Part shown: one piece after another, positions 34,268 through 45,675 of the stretch | Position numbering within the stretch: position 1 is the stretch's first letter | How the letters are laid out: every line of letters begins with the position of its first letter | Assembly: GCF_033568475.1 (NCBI RefSeq) | Contig: NW_027331833.1 | Span: forward strand, 6,324,001-6,388,000 | Origin: Henckelia pumila | Lineage: Eukaryota > Streptophyta > Magnoliopsida > Lamiales > Gesneriaceae | Length of the DNA stretch: 64,000 nt | Direction of reading: 5' to 3' | The notes under the pieces: generated by a model | The model's database searches: none | Seen by the model: the letters and a program-made list of their open reading frames with translations, nothing else | Told to the model about the DNA's origin: nothing | Translations under genes and position numbers: made by a program

Positions 34268-35192
34268 AAACCCTCTTTTATCAACTGTAAAATTATAACA
34301 TGCGAGAAAAATGAATGCCAAAAACAAAAACAATTTGGGAAGGTGAATGTAAATTACCCCTTTTAGATTTGATAGATTTTTGTTGACTTTCATAAAACCT
34401 CACAGATTTCAAAATAGATTTATATGTACTATCTCACATATTTGCAAACAAAATTTTATGGGCTCGGACTATGCTACACCGGGTGTAGGACACCCGGTGC
34501 AGCATCTGCCCTTCATTGGCCCGGGACCCACATCAAATTGTGTGGGTCCCGGGCCAATGAAGGGCCAAAATCACATCGGGTGAAGGTGCATAGGCCCTCC
34601 CAATTTTATGGACTTTGACAAACTTTTTGCAAGATTTTTATAAACATTCGTAAAAATTTTCATGAAATTATATGAATTTTGTATCTTTAATTATACCTAA
34701 TTTTAACCAATCATGGGGTTACACGTCATCCGCAGGGTAGTGCCCTACGGGCGGCATGTACTAAACCCTCTTTTATCAACTGTAAAATTATAACATGCCA
34801 GAAAAATGAATGCCAAAATCAAAAACAATTTGGGAAGGTGAATGTAAGTTACCCCTTTTAGATTTGATAGATTTTTGTTGACTTTCATAAAACCTCACAG
34901 ATTTCAAAATAGATTTATATGTACTATCTCACATATTTGCAAACAAAATTTTATGGGCTCGGACTATGCTACACCGGGTGTAGGACACCCGGTGCAGCAT
35001 CTGCCCTTCATTGGCCCGGGACCCACATCAAATTGTGTGGGTCCCGGGCCAATGAAGGGCCAAAATCACATCGGGTGAAGGTGCATAGGCCCTCCCAATT
35101 TTATGGACTTTGACAAACTTTTTGCAAGATTTTTATAAACATTCGTAAAAATTTTCATGAAATTATATGAATTTTGTATCTTTAATTATACC
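34203..35192. repeat. Very recent 495-bp tandem duplication
   Basis: Copy 1 is 34203-34697 and copy 2 is 34698-35192, head to tail and abutting. By eye they differ at only about three positions (34319/34800, 34333/34820 area and near 34352/34847). The short ORFs inside are identical in both and are not genes. Each copy holds the hairpins described separately. Confidence 0.9.
34477..34565. repeat. Perfect 25-bp hairpin and 9-bp hairpin (also at +495)
   Basis: CACCGGGTG TAGGA CACCCGGTG at 34477-34499. Then arms 34508-34532 and 34541-34565 are perfect inverted repeats of 25 bases around an 8-base loop, centred on GGCCCGGG. The same structures are repeated at about 34972-35060 in the second copy. 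They may be the core of a small foldback element; if transcribed they would form strong stem-loops. Confidence 0.85.
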
Positions 35193-35630
35193 TTATTTTT
35201 AAAATATAATTTTTAATAGAAATATTATAGTGTACAGAATAATTGAAATACGAAAAAAATTAAAAAATAATAATTTTATTCAAAGAGTTAATAAAAAATT
35301 AAATTTTATTTATGAATTTCGATTTTATATATAGACCGAAATTTTTTTATTATTTTTGTAATAATTTTATTTAAAAACACAGTATTATAATTTGATTTTG
35401 AGTGCAAACCATTGTAAAAACAATTTGTGAAATATTAATAATTTAGAAAGTATCAAAAAATCTAAAGACAAAAGGAAATAATTAACTAGTGTAAATAGTA
35501 GAATACATTTTAAAAAGGAGAGAGAATGAGACAAAGAGGAGAAAAGATGCGATGAGATGAGATGTGAGCTGGGAGAGAGGAAAAAAAAAAGAAAAAAAAT
35601 TATATGTGAGTTTTAGAAATCCATGCAAAT
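35193..35630. other. AT-rich intergenic, nothing recognised
   Basis: Poly-A/T-rich DNA with a purine-rich patch at 35512-35600. No coding or repeat structure that I can name. Confidence 0.35.
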
Positions 35631-35994
35631 ATTCAGGTTAGATAATTTTTTTTTTTTTGACATGGGAATTCGCAGTCGCTACTTTTTGGTGTGCTCTGAG
35701 TAAACTACGGACTAACGCAATAGCTTGCAAACTACGCTAGTCGGGTAAACCATATTAGACAAGCCATGTGTGACAGATTAGTCCAAGAAGGTATTGGCAA
35801 GGGGAATCGAACTTCTGATTTATGGCCAAGAGTTCACCTACTCCACCAACTTTTAAAAAAAGATTGACCCTGAAGGGGACCCCATTTTACATGAATCAGA
35901 GGCTCATTGACTCATGCGGAGGGTAAATCGAGGGATGTGCACACTTATTCCACCAACTTAAACATCCCTTGGAAGCATTCAGGTTAGATAATTT
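35631..35994 (-). mobile_element. SINE insertion (Au-like) with 18-bp target duplication
   Basis: Flanked on both sides by ATTCAGGTTAGATAATTT (35631-35648 and 35977-35994). Read on the minus strand, the insertion ends in poly-A (the T run from 35649). Its 3' part has a tRNA-like head with box B AGTTCGATTCCCC (35802-35812) and an A-box-like GGTGGAGTAGGTGA, then GTTTACCCGACTAGCGTAGT and GCTATTGCGTTAGTCC, which recall the Au SINE family. Its 5' part (35870-35976) starts a second time with AAGTTGGTGGAATAAGTG, so the element seems dimeric. Confidence 0.8.
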
Positions 35995-36899
35995 ACTTTT
36001 ATATGAAGTTGTTAAAAGTATAATGAAGTTTTGAATACACAGACTTTTGCAAAATTTCTAAAAGTTAATCTAGAATATCACTTGACTTTTAAAAATTCTA
36101 CAAAAGTTTGTTTTGAATACTCCTAAAATTTAATAGGGTATACAAAAATTGGATTGAATACCTGTAAATTTTTAAAATCTATAAAAATAATTAAAAATTT
36201 TATCAAATCTCCTATATTGAATACACTCCTATCAGTTTTTTTTAGTTTTAAAAAGTGGTCAAAAGTTAGATATTTAGAAGGTAAAAAATTTGTTTCTTTA
36301 TTCCTTTTTAAATAAAATAAAGAAATGGGATCTTCAGGAATAAAATAAAGAAATGCTTCATTTATGTTGGGAAGTTACGAGTCTTCCTAAGAAGTAACGA
36401 GTCAGCAATAATATGTACACTAAAATATTATGTGAAATAAAGTGTGCACGATTGTGATAGAAATATAAAATATTTATTTTTCATATTACTTTTTTTCCTA
36501 AATTTTTTAGTAAAATAATCACCAATCATAATAGGTGATAAATATCTCACTGATAATGACAAATCATAATATAATCCTAAATATATTTACCACAAATTTT
36601 AAAAAAATGTTATAATTATTAAAAACAAGTTTTAAATCTATTGTGTCGTATCCAAAATAATTTTTATACGTTAATCAAACGTATCTACGCAGATATTTAA
36701 AGGAATTCTTCTTGAAGCATTTCAATTTAAAAATATGATTTGTTAATGCTTGACTCAGTTTTTTGATCCTTTTATGAAACAAGCCTTCCAAATATTTAAA
36801 GTTTAGGTGCTTGAATTTTTTTAAAAAAATAGGGGGTTTTCGGTTTTAACTCTGTGTGCACGTTTTTAAAAAAAAAGTATTTTTTTTTATTATTATTAG
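35995..36899. other. AT-rich intergenic left of the MULE
   Basis: Long A/T runs, no coding similarity. It ends in TTATTATTATTA directly against the left terminal inverted repeat of the Mutator-like element. Confidence 0.35.
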
Positions 36900-37027
36900 G
36901 GTGAATTGTGATAAAATACCCATGACCAAACAAAAGTTTGTGGACAGTCCCTGCGTCAAAAAAAATGAGTTTGCACTACCTATTTCATTAATTTCTTATT
37001 TTAAACTTCCTAAATACATAATACATT
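36900..37027 (+). repeat. Left terminal inverted repeat of the MULE
   Basis: Begins GGTGAATTGTGATAAAATAC. It lines up with the complement of 48855-48982 over its full length, sharing AAATACCCA, GTTTGTG.ACAGT.CC, AAACT.CCTAAATA and ATACA. By eye roughly two thirds of positions match, so the element is old. Confidence 0.75.
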
Positions 37028-37413
37028 AAAAATTAAAAGTTAAATTCCCTAAATACATTATACCACCCTTATACAATTCCTTTTATCTACATCACGATTT
37101 CCAACTCCCTCCTCTCTCCTAAATCTCATCATCGTCACCTTCTTCTCGATCAATTTTCCCATTTTCAGGGTCACCCTATTTCCGTCGATTTCTACTCATT
37201 TTACCATATCCCCAATTTTTCTTGACATCCCCACCCAAGAATTCTCATAAACGTCGAAAAATTGGGCAACAAGGCAGACGATAAGCAACCCTAAATTGGA
37301 ACTCTGGAATCCATCTTCGTTTTTTAGGAGTCGAGTTCGAGGTTTGTAACACAATCTCGGCTGAACGCTACGAAAAATCAAAGAAGTTTGAAGCAGGTTT
37401 CATTGTTGATTAA

Positions 37414-40032
37414 TTGGAGAAAAGCCCTATTGTCGGTAGAATAAAATCTGGAGTTGGGTCTTCTTCCTACCTTGCGTTTTTAGGTACCTGTAAGTGCAAA
37501 GGTCAACTTTTTGTCATCTCAATTTTTAGTGGATGTAGTTTGGAGGATATATTTTTTAGCTTGTCCAGCAAATATGAAGAAATAAATCATCTGTCTATGT
37601 CATTAAAATACCTAACTCCCCAGCACAAGATGTACGTTACCTTAAATGATAACGATGATGTCCGTAATATGATCCATCTTCGCATGTGTATGAGGCTGAG
37701 TGTGATCGAATTGAGGGTTGAGTTGAAAGACCAGATTCGAGGAGGGTTCAATATGGAGAGGTAAAATACATTTTTTCCTTCATTATTCATTTATTCTGCC
37801 CTATGACCTTATTAGTGTTGATTTTTTATAATCGGTTTGCTTCTGTAATTCATGTGAAGCATGAATTTGCACGTGAAATTGTTTATACATCTTTTAGTTC
37901 AAAATATTAATTTTATAACTCTATATTAGTTGGTTAATCCTTTATGAAACATGATTGAGCTGGTACAATTGTTTGTACATCTTTAAGTTCTTTTTTCAAT
38001 CATGATGGTGCGTATGAAATTGTTTCTACATTTTTTTAAGTTCGAAGTAGTAGTTTTATATATGTACAATACATTTGTCGTAGTATGTTGAATTCTGAAT
38101 TTATGAATATTAAATTCCTAAGGGCTGAAGAAGATGACAGACAATCTAGAAGTGATAATGAGGTTGAACAAGCCCCCGTACAAAATTCACTTGAATCTTG
38201 GTTGCATTGCATTCGCGGGCAAGGGCAGGCATTTAAGAATGCTACAGAATTTCGAACGTATATTAAAAATTATTCTGTTGCAACTCGACGGTCATTTTGT
38301 TATAATAAAAATGATAGCAAGAAAATTAATGTTGTTTGTAGTGAAGTAAATTGCAAATGGAGAATTTATGCTTCTAGACATAAAGCAGACAATCTATTTG
38401 GTATTCGAAAATGCAATTTACAACTTACATGTGGAGAAGATAATTTATGTGGCAGAGGACATCCAAGAGCTGATGCAACTTGGGTTGCAAATTTGATGAA
38501 AGAAAAATTAAGGGCAAAGCCATCTTATCGTCCATATTTATTGTTGAAAGATATACGTAGGGATTATGGAGTAGAATTAGAGTACCGCAAGGTTTGGAAG
38601 GGCAAGGAATTAGCGATGCATGATATTTATGGTACCGAAAAGGATTGTTATGATAAGTTGAGATGGTATTGTAGTAATGTTCGAGAAACAAATTCAGGAA
38701 GTGTGGCAGAGTACGAGATTGATGCTTTAACTAATAAATTTAAACGTTTATTCATTTGTTTCAATGTATTTGCCGGTGGTTTTGCCACGGATTGTAGACC
38801 AATGATTTTTTTTTGGATGGCACTCATATCAAAAACAAGTATAAAGGTAGCATCCTACTTGTTGTGGGAAAGGATGCTAATGATGATCTTTTTACATTGG
38901 CATATTCTGTAGTGGATGCCAAGAATGATTGTAATTGGGAATGGTTTTGTATTAATTTGAAAAGTGTTCTGCTTTCACAACATATCAGGGGGTTCGAAAA
39001 TTTCACCTTCTTCTCTGATAGACATTCTGGTATCATCAAGGTTGTTAATTTATTATTTTCTGGTAGTCACCATATGCTTATTGTTTGAGGCACTTGGTAG
39101 ATAATTTTGTGAAGCATGTTAGTAATTATTTGCAATATGAATTTCTAGAAGTCTGTTATTTTTTATTTTAATGTAATAATGCATTAATTTTGTTGTTATT
39201 GTAGGTTATGCGAAGCTATCCGCTACACAACAAGACGCATTGGTCTTTTGTGTTTAAAAAGCCTGCATATGCCCCTTCTCATCAGGAGTTTATGCAACAC
39301 ATTAACAATATCTCAGAATACATGCCTCTTGCAAGAAAGTTTATTACAAATTCAGAACCTGAAAGTTGGGCGAATGCTTTATTTCGTGGAAAACATTGGG
39401 GTGTCATGAATAATAACATGGCTGAATGTTGGAATAATTGGGTTAAACCAGCACGTTATCTTCCAATTGTGGGTATGGTGGATCGTATACGTGTTCAAAT
39501 CATGAACATGATTCACCAGCGTCGTGAAACAACCTTCGCCATGGTTCAAGAATTAAGAACAAAGAAGGAGAAAACTCTTACAAGTACATATATTGAATCT
39601 CGAAACTTGATAGTTCACTGATAATGTGGTTGGAAATTTGAGGTAGTTAATGGTGATAAAACATTTGCTGTTGATTTGAATGATTGGAGTTGTTCATGTA
39701 GAGCTTGGGAGATCAACATGTTATCGTGCAAGCATTCTTGTGCAGCTATTAAGTCGAAGTATTTGTCGCTCTACTCTTTTTGTGATCGGTATTTTCACAT
39801 TGATATGTATCGTCAAGCATACAAAGGAATTATTAATCTCATACCTACATTTGACATGAATGAGGATAGTATTAGTGAAGGATCTATAATCAATGCTCCT
39901 GATGTACGCAGTCAACCAGGCCGTAGGAAGACTAAGAGGATACCGTCCCAGGTTGAAACACGTGTTGCAAAGTGTGGTCATTGTCGTAAGCGAGGGCATA
40001 ATAGACGCAGTTGCAAAGAAGCTATAGAATAG
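37414..40032 (+). pseudogene. MuDR-type MULE transposase, broken
   Basis: Readable blocks in order: an N-terminal PB1-like part (LKYLTPQHKMYVTLNDNDDV, 37414-37764); DNA-binding region from 38085 (FKNATEFRTYIKNYSVATRR, CKWRIYASRH); catalytic MULE domain with FLDGTHIKNKYKG and FFSDRHSGI, each supplying an acidic residue; AECWNNW; and a SWIM zinc finger (WSCSCRAWEINMLSCKHSCA). It closes with a CCHC knuckle (CGHCRKRGHNRRSC). Damage: a T9 run at 38806-38814 shifts the frame just before FLDGTH; another shift near 39078 precedes CLRHLVDNFVKH; about 100 codons around the expected third acidic residue are missing near 39110-39205; and paired stops TGA TAA lie at 39619-39624. An intact parent would cut and paste the element. 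Confidence 0.88.
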
Positions 40033-40831
40033 GTTTTTTTTTTTACTTTTTCTTGAAGCAGTCTTACTGTTTAGTGCAGTTATATGTCTTGATTTCTTAG
40101 TTATTTTTCTTTCTAACATAGATTATATGACACACACTATTGACATACACTATGTTTATATTTCCATAGGAAGAAGAGGATGAATGAAGTACAATCATCC
40201 GTGGATTTACAAAGAAGAGACATACACGTTCTGGTCGTAGTATTGGTGGTGTTTCGCTTTGATAGCCTCATTTTGATAACATTTTCTGGAAGTTTTGTTT
40301 TGAGGGATTCAAAACAAAACTCTTGTATGTTGCTTTGATAGCCTCAAGTAGTTGAACTCTTATTTGTGGTTTAATTTCTGAGAACATTTTTGCTTTGTGG
40401 ACAAACTTTTGTGTTGTAATATTAAGTCGAATTTGTATTCTGAAATTTTTTGATATTGTTGTGTTTGATTTGTTTGTGTTATTAGGTTGATTAATGTGAT
40501 GGTGTGTGTGTATGTGTGTGTGTGTGTGTTTGTGTTTTTTAGCACCATAGTTTTTTTTTTTTTTTACAAAGTATAATAGCATGCTGAATTTGAGACTAAA
40601 AAATAAAAACAAATATAGCTAAATTAGGTATAGTAATTTCTAATATAAGGTACACTTGAACCCAAATTGGGTATACAACTAACGAACAATAAGTTTTCCA
40701 AATATGATATCCAAATTAGAACTAAAATGAAAGATTAGTTTCATCCATCAATGTCTCATTAGAACAATGAGAAGAACTAGAAAGAGAACAACTGCAATGA
40801 GAAAACATGAACAACCGAAACAACAACATAT

Positions 40832-41317
40832 TCATGTAATGTAAACACCCATCATGTTGTTCCTTTCAGGGAGTTGGTGATCAAGCTGCTCAGTTAAACC
40901 AAGTGCCACGGTGGACGATGATTGTTGATCCGGTGATTCACCATAACTCTGATTTATTGTTGTGCTCTTGTTGGAATTTGTCGTGGTGTCGTGTATATCA
41001 CCATGATATTCATCACACCAATAAAATCGATTTTTGTGTCGAAGATCGAAAGGAAAAATGTAATAATACTTTCCCGGTCGGGTAGCACGAGTTTCAACTT
41101 GTCTTAAAATCATTTTCCCGAAATCACATTGGCACTGTGGTGCATCCTTGTACTCCATTCTGCAACCGTAATTCCTTTGTGAGCTGAGAGGACGACGTTC
41201 AAAAATATTTGAAGAAACACATACCTGGATGAATTCGAAAAGCACCAAAGAAAATCCTTGAAGCAAAAATGTATGAAGTAGTAGGATTGAGACGTCTAAA
41301 GTTTGGTTGGTCAACAT
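40832..41317 (-). CDS. GRF-like zinc-finger ORF carried by the MULE
   Basis: 161-codon ORF. The core CQCDFGKMILRQVETRATRP, GKYYYIFPFDLRHKNRFYWC, DEYHG resembles the GRF zinc finger (CxCG, aromatic-rich centre, closing FxWxDE), with one or more ligand cysteines apparently replaced. The rest is Ser/Thr/Gln-rich. GRF fingers bind nucleic acid in other proteins. Here it lies between transposase and protease, transcribed towards the transposase. The start may be an exon join upstream, since MLTNQTLDVS looks like intron read-through. It may be captured host sequence or an established accessory gene. Confidence 0.5.
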   Translation of the reverse strand: MLTNQTLDVSILLLHTFLLQGFSLVLFEFIQVCVSSNIFERRPLSSQRNYGCRMEYKDAPQCQCDFGKMILRQVETRATRPGKYYYIFPFDLRHKNRFYWCDEYHGDIHDTTTNSNKSTTINQSYGESPDQQSSSTVALGLTEQLDHQLPERNNMMGVYIT

Positions 41318-41477
41318 TCAATGAGTTGAAATGGTTGAGATATGCATGTGTAAAAAGGATGGATAGAGCTGCTAGATTCTACAGCTGTTATGCAATAATA
41401 TCCATGGTATAATAATATAATAATGAGTTGTACAGCTGTCCAGCAATATGTACTAAAGGTGCTTGGTTTCCCTCGAT

Positions 41478-44060
41478 ATGTACCTACAGAAGAGCTCAAG
41501 TGTACCCAATAGGCATGCATTAGTGAGTGTGTCTAGTTTCCAAGAATCTGTACCTGTAGAAGTGCTCAAGTGTACCCAATAAGCATGCATTTGTACCTCG
41601 TAAATTTATTATGTGTACTTGTAAAATTGAATTATTTACATTCATCAAATATTTACATACATTTATGTGTTCTCGATTTACTCTCATATGTACTCAATAT
41701 GAAGCTCAATTGTACTTATTATCCAATCATATGTACCTCGCACGCTTATGATGCGTACTTGGGAAATTAAATTATTTACAACCGGTCAAACATACCTGAG
41801 TTTGTCTGGTTTCCAAGGATCTGTACCTGTAGAAGAGCTCAAGTGTACCCAATAGGCATGCATTTTTGTACCTTGTAAATTTATTATGTGTACTTGTGAA
41901 ATGGAATTATTTACATTCATCAACTATTTACATACATTTATGTGTTCTCGATTTACTCTCATATTTACTCAATATAAAGCTCAATTGTACCTATTATTCA
42001 TGCATCTGTACCTCGTAGGCTTATGATGCGTACTTGGGAAATAAAATTTTCTAACGGTCAAACATTACTGAGTGTGCCTGGTTTCCCAGGATCTGTACCT
42101 GTAAAAGAGCTCAAGTGTATCCAATAGACATGAATTTGTACCTCGTAAATTTATTATGTGTACTTGTGAAATGGAATTATTTACATTCATCAAATATTTA
42201 CATATATTTATGTGTTCTCGATTTACTCTCATATGTACTCAATATCAAGCTCAATTGTACCTATTATTCATGCATATGTACCTCGTAGGCTTATGATGCG
42301 TACTTGGAAAAATAAATTATCTACAACTGGTCAAATATTACTGAGTTTGCTTGGTTTCAAAGGATCTGTACCTGTATAAGTGCTCAAGTGTATCCAATAG
42401 GCATGCATTTATACCTCGTAAATTTATTATGTGTACTTGTGAGATTCAATACTTTGGATTTGAAATTATTCAAACTTGTCCTGTCTAAATACTAAGATAT
42501 TTAAGTATGTGAAACATATTTCAACATGTCATTACATGCCTTGGATATTGGTGGTCACTACATGAAGTCATATCATATACATTCTTGTACTAGTTACAAT
42601 GAAGTTGGAAACTTGTTTCATATTAAAGAGAACAATCCATAAAGAATTCTAATAATTTGAAAGAATTTGATCACATGTTTCATACTTATGTAAACATATC
42701 ATATACTTGAATGTGCTGGACTCACAATCATATATACTCGATGTTGTTCTCGATTTACTCTTATATGTACTCAATATGAAGCTCAATTGTACCTATTATT
42801 CATGCATTTGTACTTCGTAGGCTTATGATGCGTACTTGGGAAATTAAATTATTTACAACTGGTCAAACATTATTGAGTGTGTCGGTTTCTAAGTATCTGT
42901 ACCTGTATAAGTGCTCAAGTGTACCCAATAGACATGCATTTGTACCTCATAAATTTATTATATGTACTTGTGAGATTCAATACTTTGATTTGAAATTATT
43001 CAACCCTGTCCTATCTAAATACTAAGATATTTAAGTATGTGAAACATATTTCAACATGTCATTACATGTCTTGGATATTGGTGGTCACTAATGAAGTCAT
43101 ATCATATACATTCTTGTACTAGTTACAATGAAGTTGTAAACTTGTTTCATACTAAAGAGCACAATCCATAAAGAATTCTAATAATTTCAAAGAATTTGAT
43201 CACATGTTTCATACTTATGTAAACATATCATATACATGAATGTGCTGGACTCACAATCATATATACTCGATGTTGTTCTCGATTTACTTTCATATGTACT
43301 CAATATAAAGCTCAATTGTACTTATTATTCATGCATCTGTACCTCGTAGGCTTATGATGCGTACTAGAAAAATTAAAATTTTCCAACTGTCAAACATTAC
43401 TGAGTGTGCCTGGTTCCCAGGATCTGTACCTATAGAAGAGCTCAAGTGTACCCAATAGGCATGCATTTGTACCTTGTAAATTTATTATGTGTACTTGTGA
43501 AATAGAATTATTTACATTCATCAAATATTTACATACATTTATGTGTTCTCGATTTACTCACATATGTACTCAATATGAAGCTCAATTGTACCTATTATTC
43601 ATGCATTTGTACCTCGTAGGCTTATGATGCGTACTTGGAAAATTAAATTATCTAGAACTGTTCAAAAATTACTGAGTGTGCCTGGTTTTCAAGGACCTAT
43701 ACCTGTATAAGTGCTCAAGTGTACCCAATAGGCGTGCATTTATACCTCGTAAATTTATTATGTGTACTTGTGAAATGGAATTATTTACATTCATAAAATA
43801 TTTACATACATTTATGTGTTCTCGATTGACTCTCATATGTACTCAATATAAAGCTCAATTGTACCTATTATTCATGCATCTGTACCTCGTAGGCTTATGA
43901 TGCGTACTTGGAAAATTAAATCTTTCCAACGGTCAAACATTACTGAGTGTGTCTGGTTTCCCAGGATCTGTACATGTAGAAAAGCTCAAGGTACCCAATA
44001 GGCATGCATTTGTACCTTGTAAATTTATTACGATCAATTTTACCTATTATGCATGCATTT
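41478..44060. repeat. Tandem array of 273-bp units rich in GTAC
   Basis: The landmark CTGTACCTGTA recurs at 41548, 41821, 42093, 42366, 42897, 43424, 43695 (CTATACCTG) and 43968, giving spacings of 273, 272, 273, 531, 527, 271 and 273. Each unit is a dimer of two related halves of about 136 bp, each with GTAC..., GAGCTCAA/AAGCTCAA, GCATGCATTTGTACCTCGTA and a closing GTACTTG. The two long units carry the same extra block of about 256 bp (starting GAAATTATTCAA). GTAC appears about eight times per unit. Reading frames across it are by-products. Confidence 0.92.
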
Positions 44061-45326
44061 GTACCTAATATATCATATGTATCTGCACTATATATAGTTT
44101 GTAAATACTCGTATATTCAGACTACTACATGGAATACTACAAGCATTAATATTTTTAGTCCATTACATGGAATGAAAATTTCGAAATGTGAAATTGGCAT
44201 ATGGCTGTCAGCGTCAAAATGAAACCAAAACCAAAACCAAAATGTGCATATGCATGATACCATCAAAACGTGCATATGGTTGTCACCATCAAACATTCAC
44301 ACAACTAATAACTATTTCAGTAATCCATTCGCAATGGATAATATAGAGGCTGTAACACGGGCTCGATAAGCACTCATTGTGACATCCTTTTGATAGTCTC
44401 ACATTATATCTATGTCACGTGCCAAGAACTCGACCCACATGCATGTATAGACGCCGCATTCAAGTGTGTCACCTTGATCATGACACGCTACTCTCACCAA
44501 TGACTCGCTGTCCACAACAAAACCTAATTGGGAGCGGATGCATCCAGCCAAAAACGTAGCCTGCAAAAGCTATATTTTTTTAAAAACTGATTCTCAATAT
44601 AAAATATAAAATGTAAAATGGTCATAGTGTTTACTCACATAAACGGTGGCAGTTTCATTTGCAGTTGGGTCACGCATTGAGTTCCAAATTCTAAATAAAC
44701 CGTTGGAAGTTCTATAAACAAGCAGAAACCAATGCCACTTTTGATTCAGAGGGAAAATTATATATTTACATCTTCTAAATAGTTCCTCATTCAAAATTTG
44801 AAATCTTCCCCTCGTGTAAACTGTCAGATTGGCAACAAAGGCGGCATAATCATCATCGCTACTCAACTTACATCTACTGCCTCATTTCTTCAACTGAGAA
44901 AAGACTTCCCTCTAACAAACCACACAAACCAAAGCTTCATATTTGTGTCCATGCAAAATATCTCAGACCCATTTTCCTTACTTTTTTTTTCATAATCCGC
45001 ATATAAACATTAATGATTTCGAAATCAACAGGTTTACCAAACATAAATTCACAAAAATTTTTTCCTTCTAAAAATACTGCATCGTCCTCCCAAATGATGA
45101 CACTGTATATTAGAATGTACATGTATTTTTGTATTAAAACATGAAAATATATACATCTATATATATTAGAAACAAAAATCAAAATTATTAAATAAAGAAC
45201 GTACTTCAAAGCCGGGGCATTTAAATATATAGGATTGTTCTTGTTTTTAATTCAATAAAAGGAACTCTTGACATTTTAATTCAGTCAAAGTGTCTCAATT
45301 AAGGGTAGTTTGGTCTTTTCATAATT

Positions 45327-45449
45327 TTTTTTTTTGGAAAAAAAAATCATTTATGTATAACTCTCATCTTCCCTCCCTCCCCTCTCTCATCTCCAGGATT
45401 CAAACCTGGATCTCCTCCATCCTCCTGGATTCTAACCACTAAGCCATCA
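45327..45449 (-). mobile_element. tRNA-derived SINE inside the MULE
   Basis: On the minus strand: box A TGGCTTAGTGGTTAGAATCC (45427-45446) and box B GGTTTGAATCCTG (45394-45406), about the spacing of a tRNA gene. A GA-rich body follows and then an A/T-rich tail (45327-45350). It does not fold as a full tRNA and has no CCA or anticodon arm that I can place, so it is a SINE and not a tRNA gene. Confidence 0.7.
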
Positions 45450-45509
45450 ATATTTTTAATAATAATACTAAATAATAAAATATATATATATATATATATA
45501 CAATGGTTT

Positions 45510-45675
45510 GGGGTCGACCCAACAGGCTTGGTCGACCGAAGCGGTTGACCCAGCAGTCAGCAGCATGGTCGACCGCTTGGGTCGACCGAAGCGATCGACC
45601 AGGCTTGGGTCGACATCTTGGTCGACCAAGTTTGGGTCGACCGGCTGTCGACCCAGCCCAAGCCATCGACCCGCT
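45510..45675. repeat. Array of GGTCGACC palindromes
   Basis: GTCGAC occurs about eight times in roughly 165 bp, mostly in the context TTGGGTCGACC or TTGGTCGACCG, with a few one-base variants (GTTGAC, ATCGAC). GC-rich and sharply different from the AT-rich neighbours; preceded by an (AT)n run at 45481-45500. Confidence 0.85.

Noticed and set aside
34380-35113. Two pairs of identical 64-67 codon ORFs
   Set aside because: They lie in the 495-bp duplication and run through the hairpin; identity reflects the duplication, not protein conservation.
36890-36899. 9-bp target duplication for the MULE
   Set aside because: The left flank is TTA repeats and the right flank ATA repeats; any match would be due to the microsatellite and the bases next to the termini do not match.
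41478-44060. Possible CRISPR-like or gene-cluster reading of the repeats
   Set aside because: Units are contiguous 273-bp repeats without short repeats and unique spacers, and the setting is a plant transposon.
45394-45446. Possible tRNA gene
   Set aside because: A and B boxes are present, but no full cloverleaf, anticodon arm or acceptor pairing can be drawn; a GA-rich body and A/T tail indicate a SINE.
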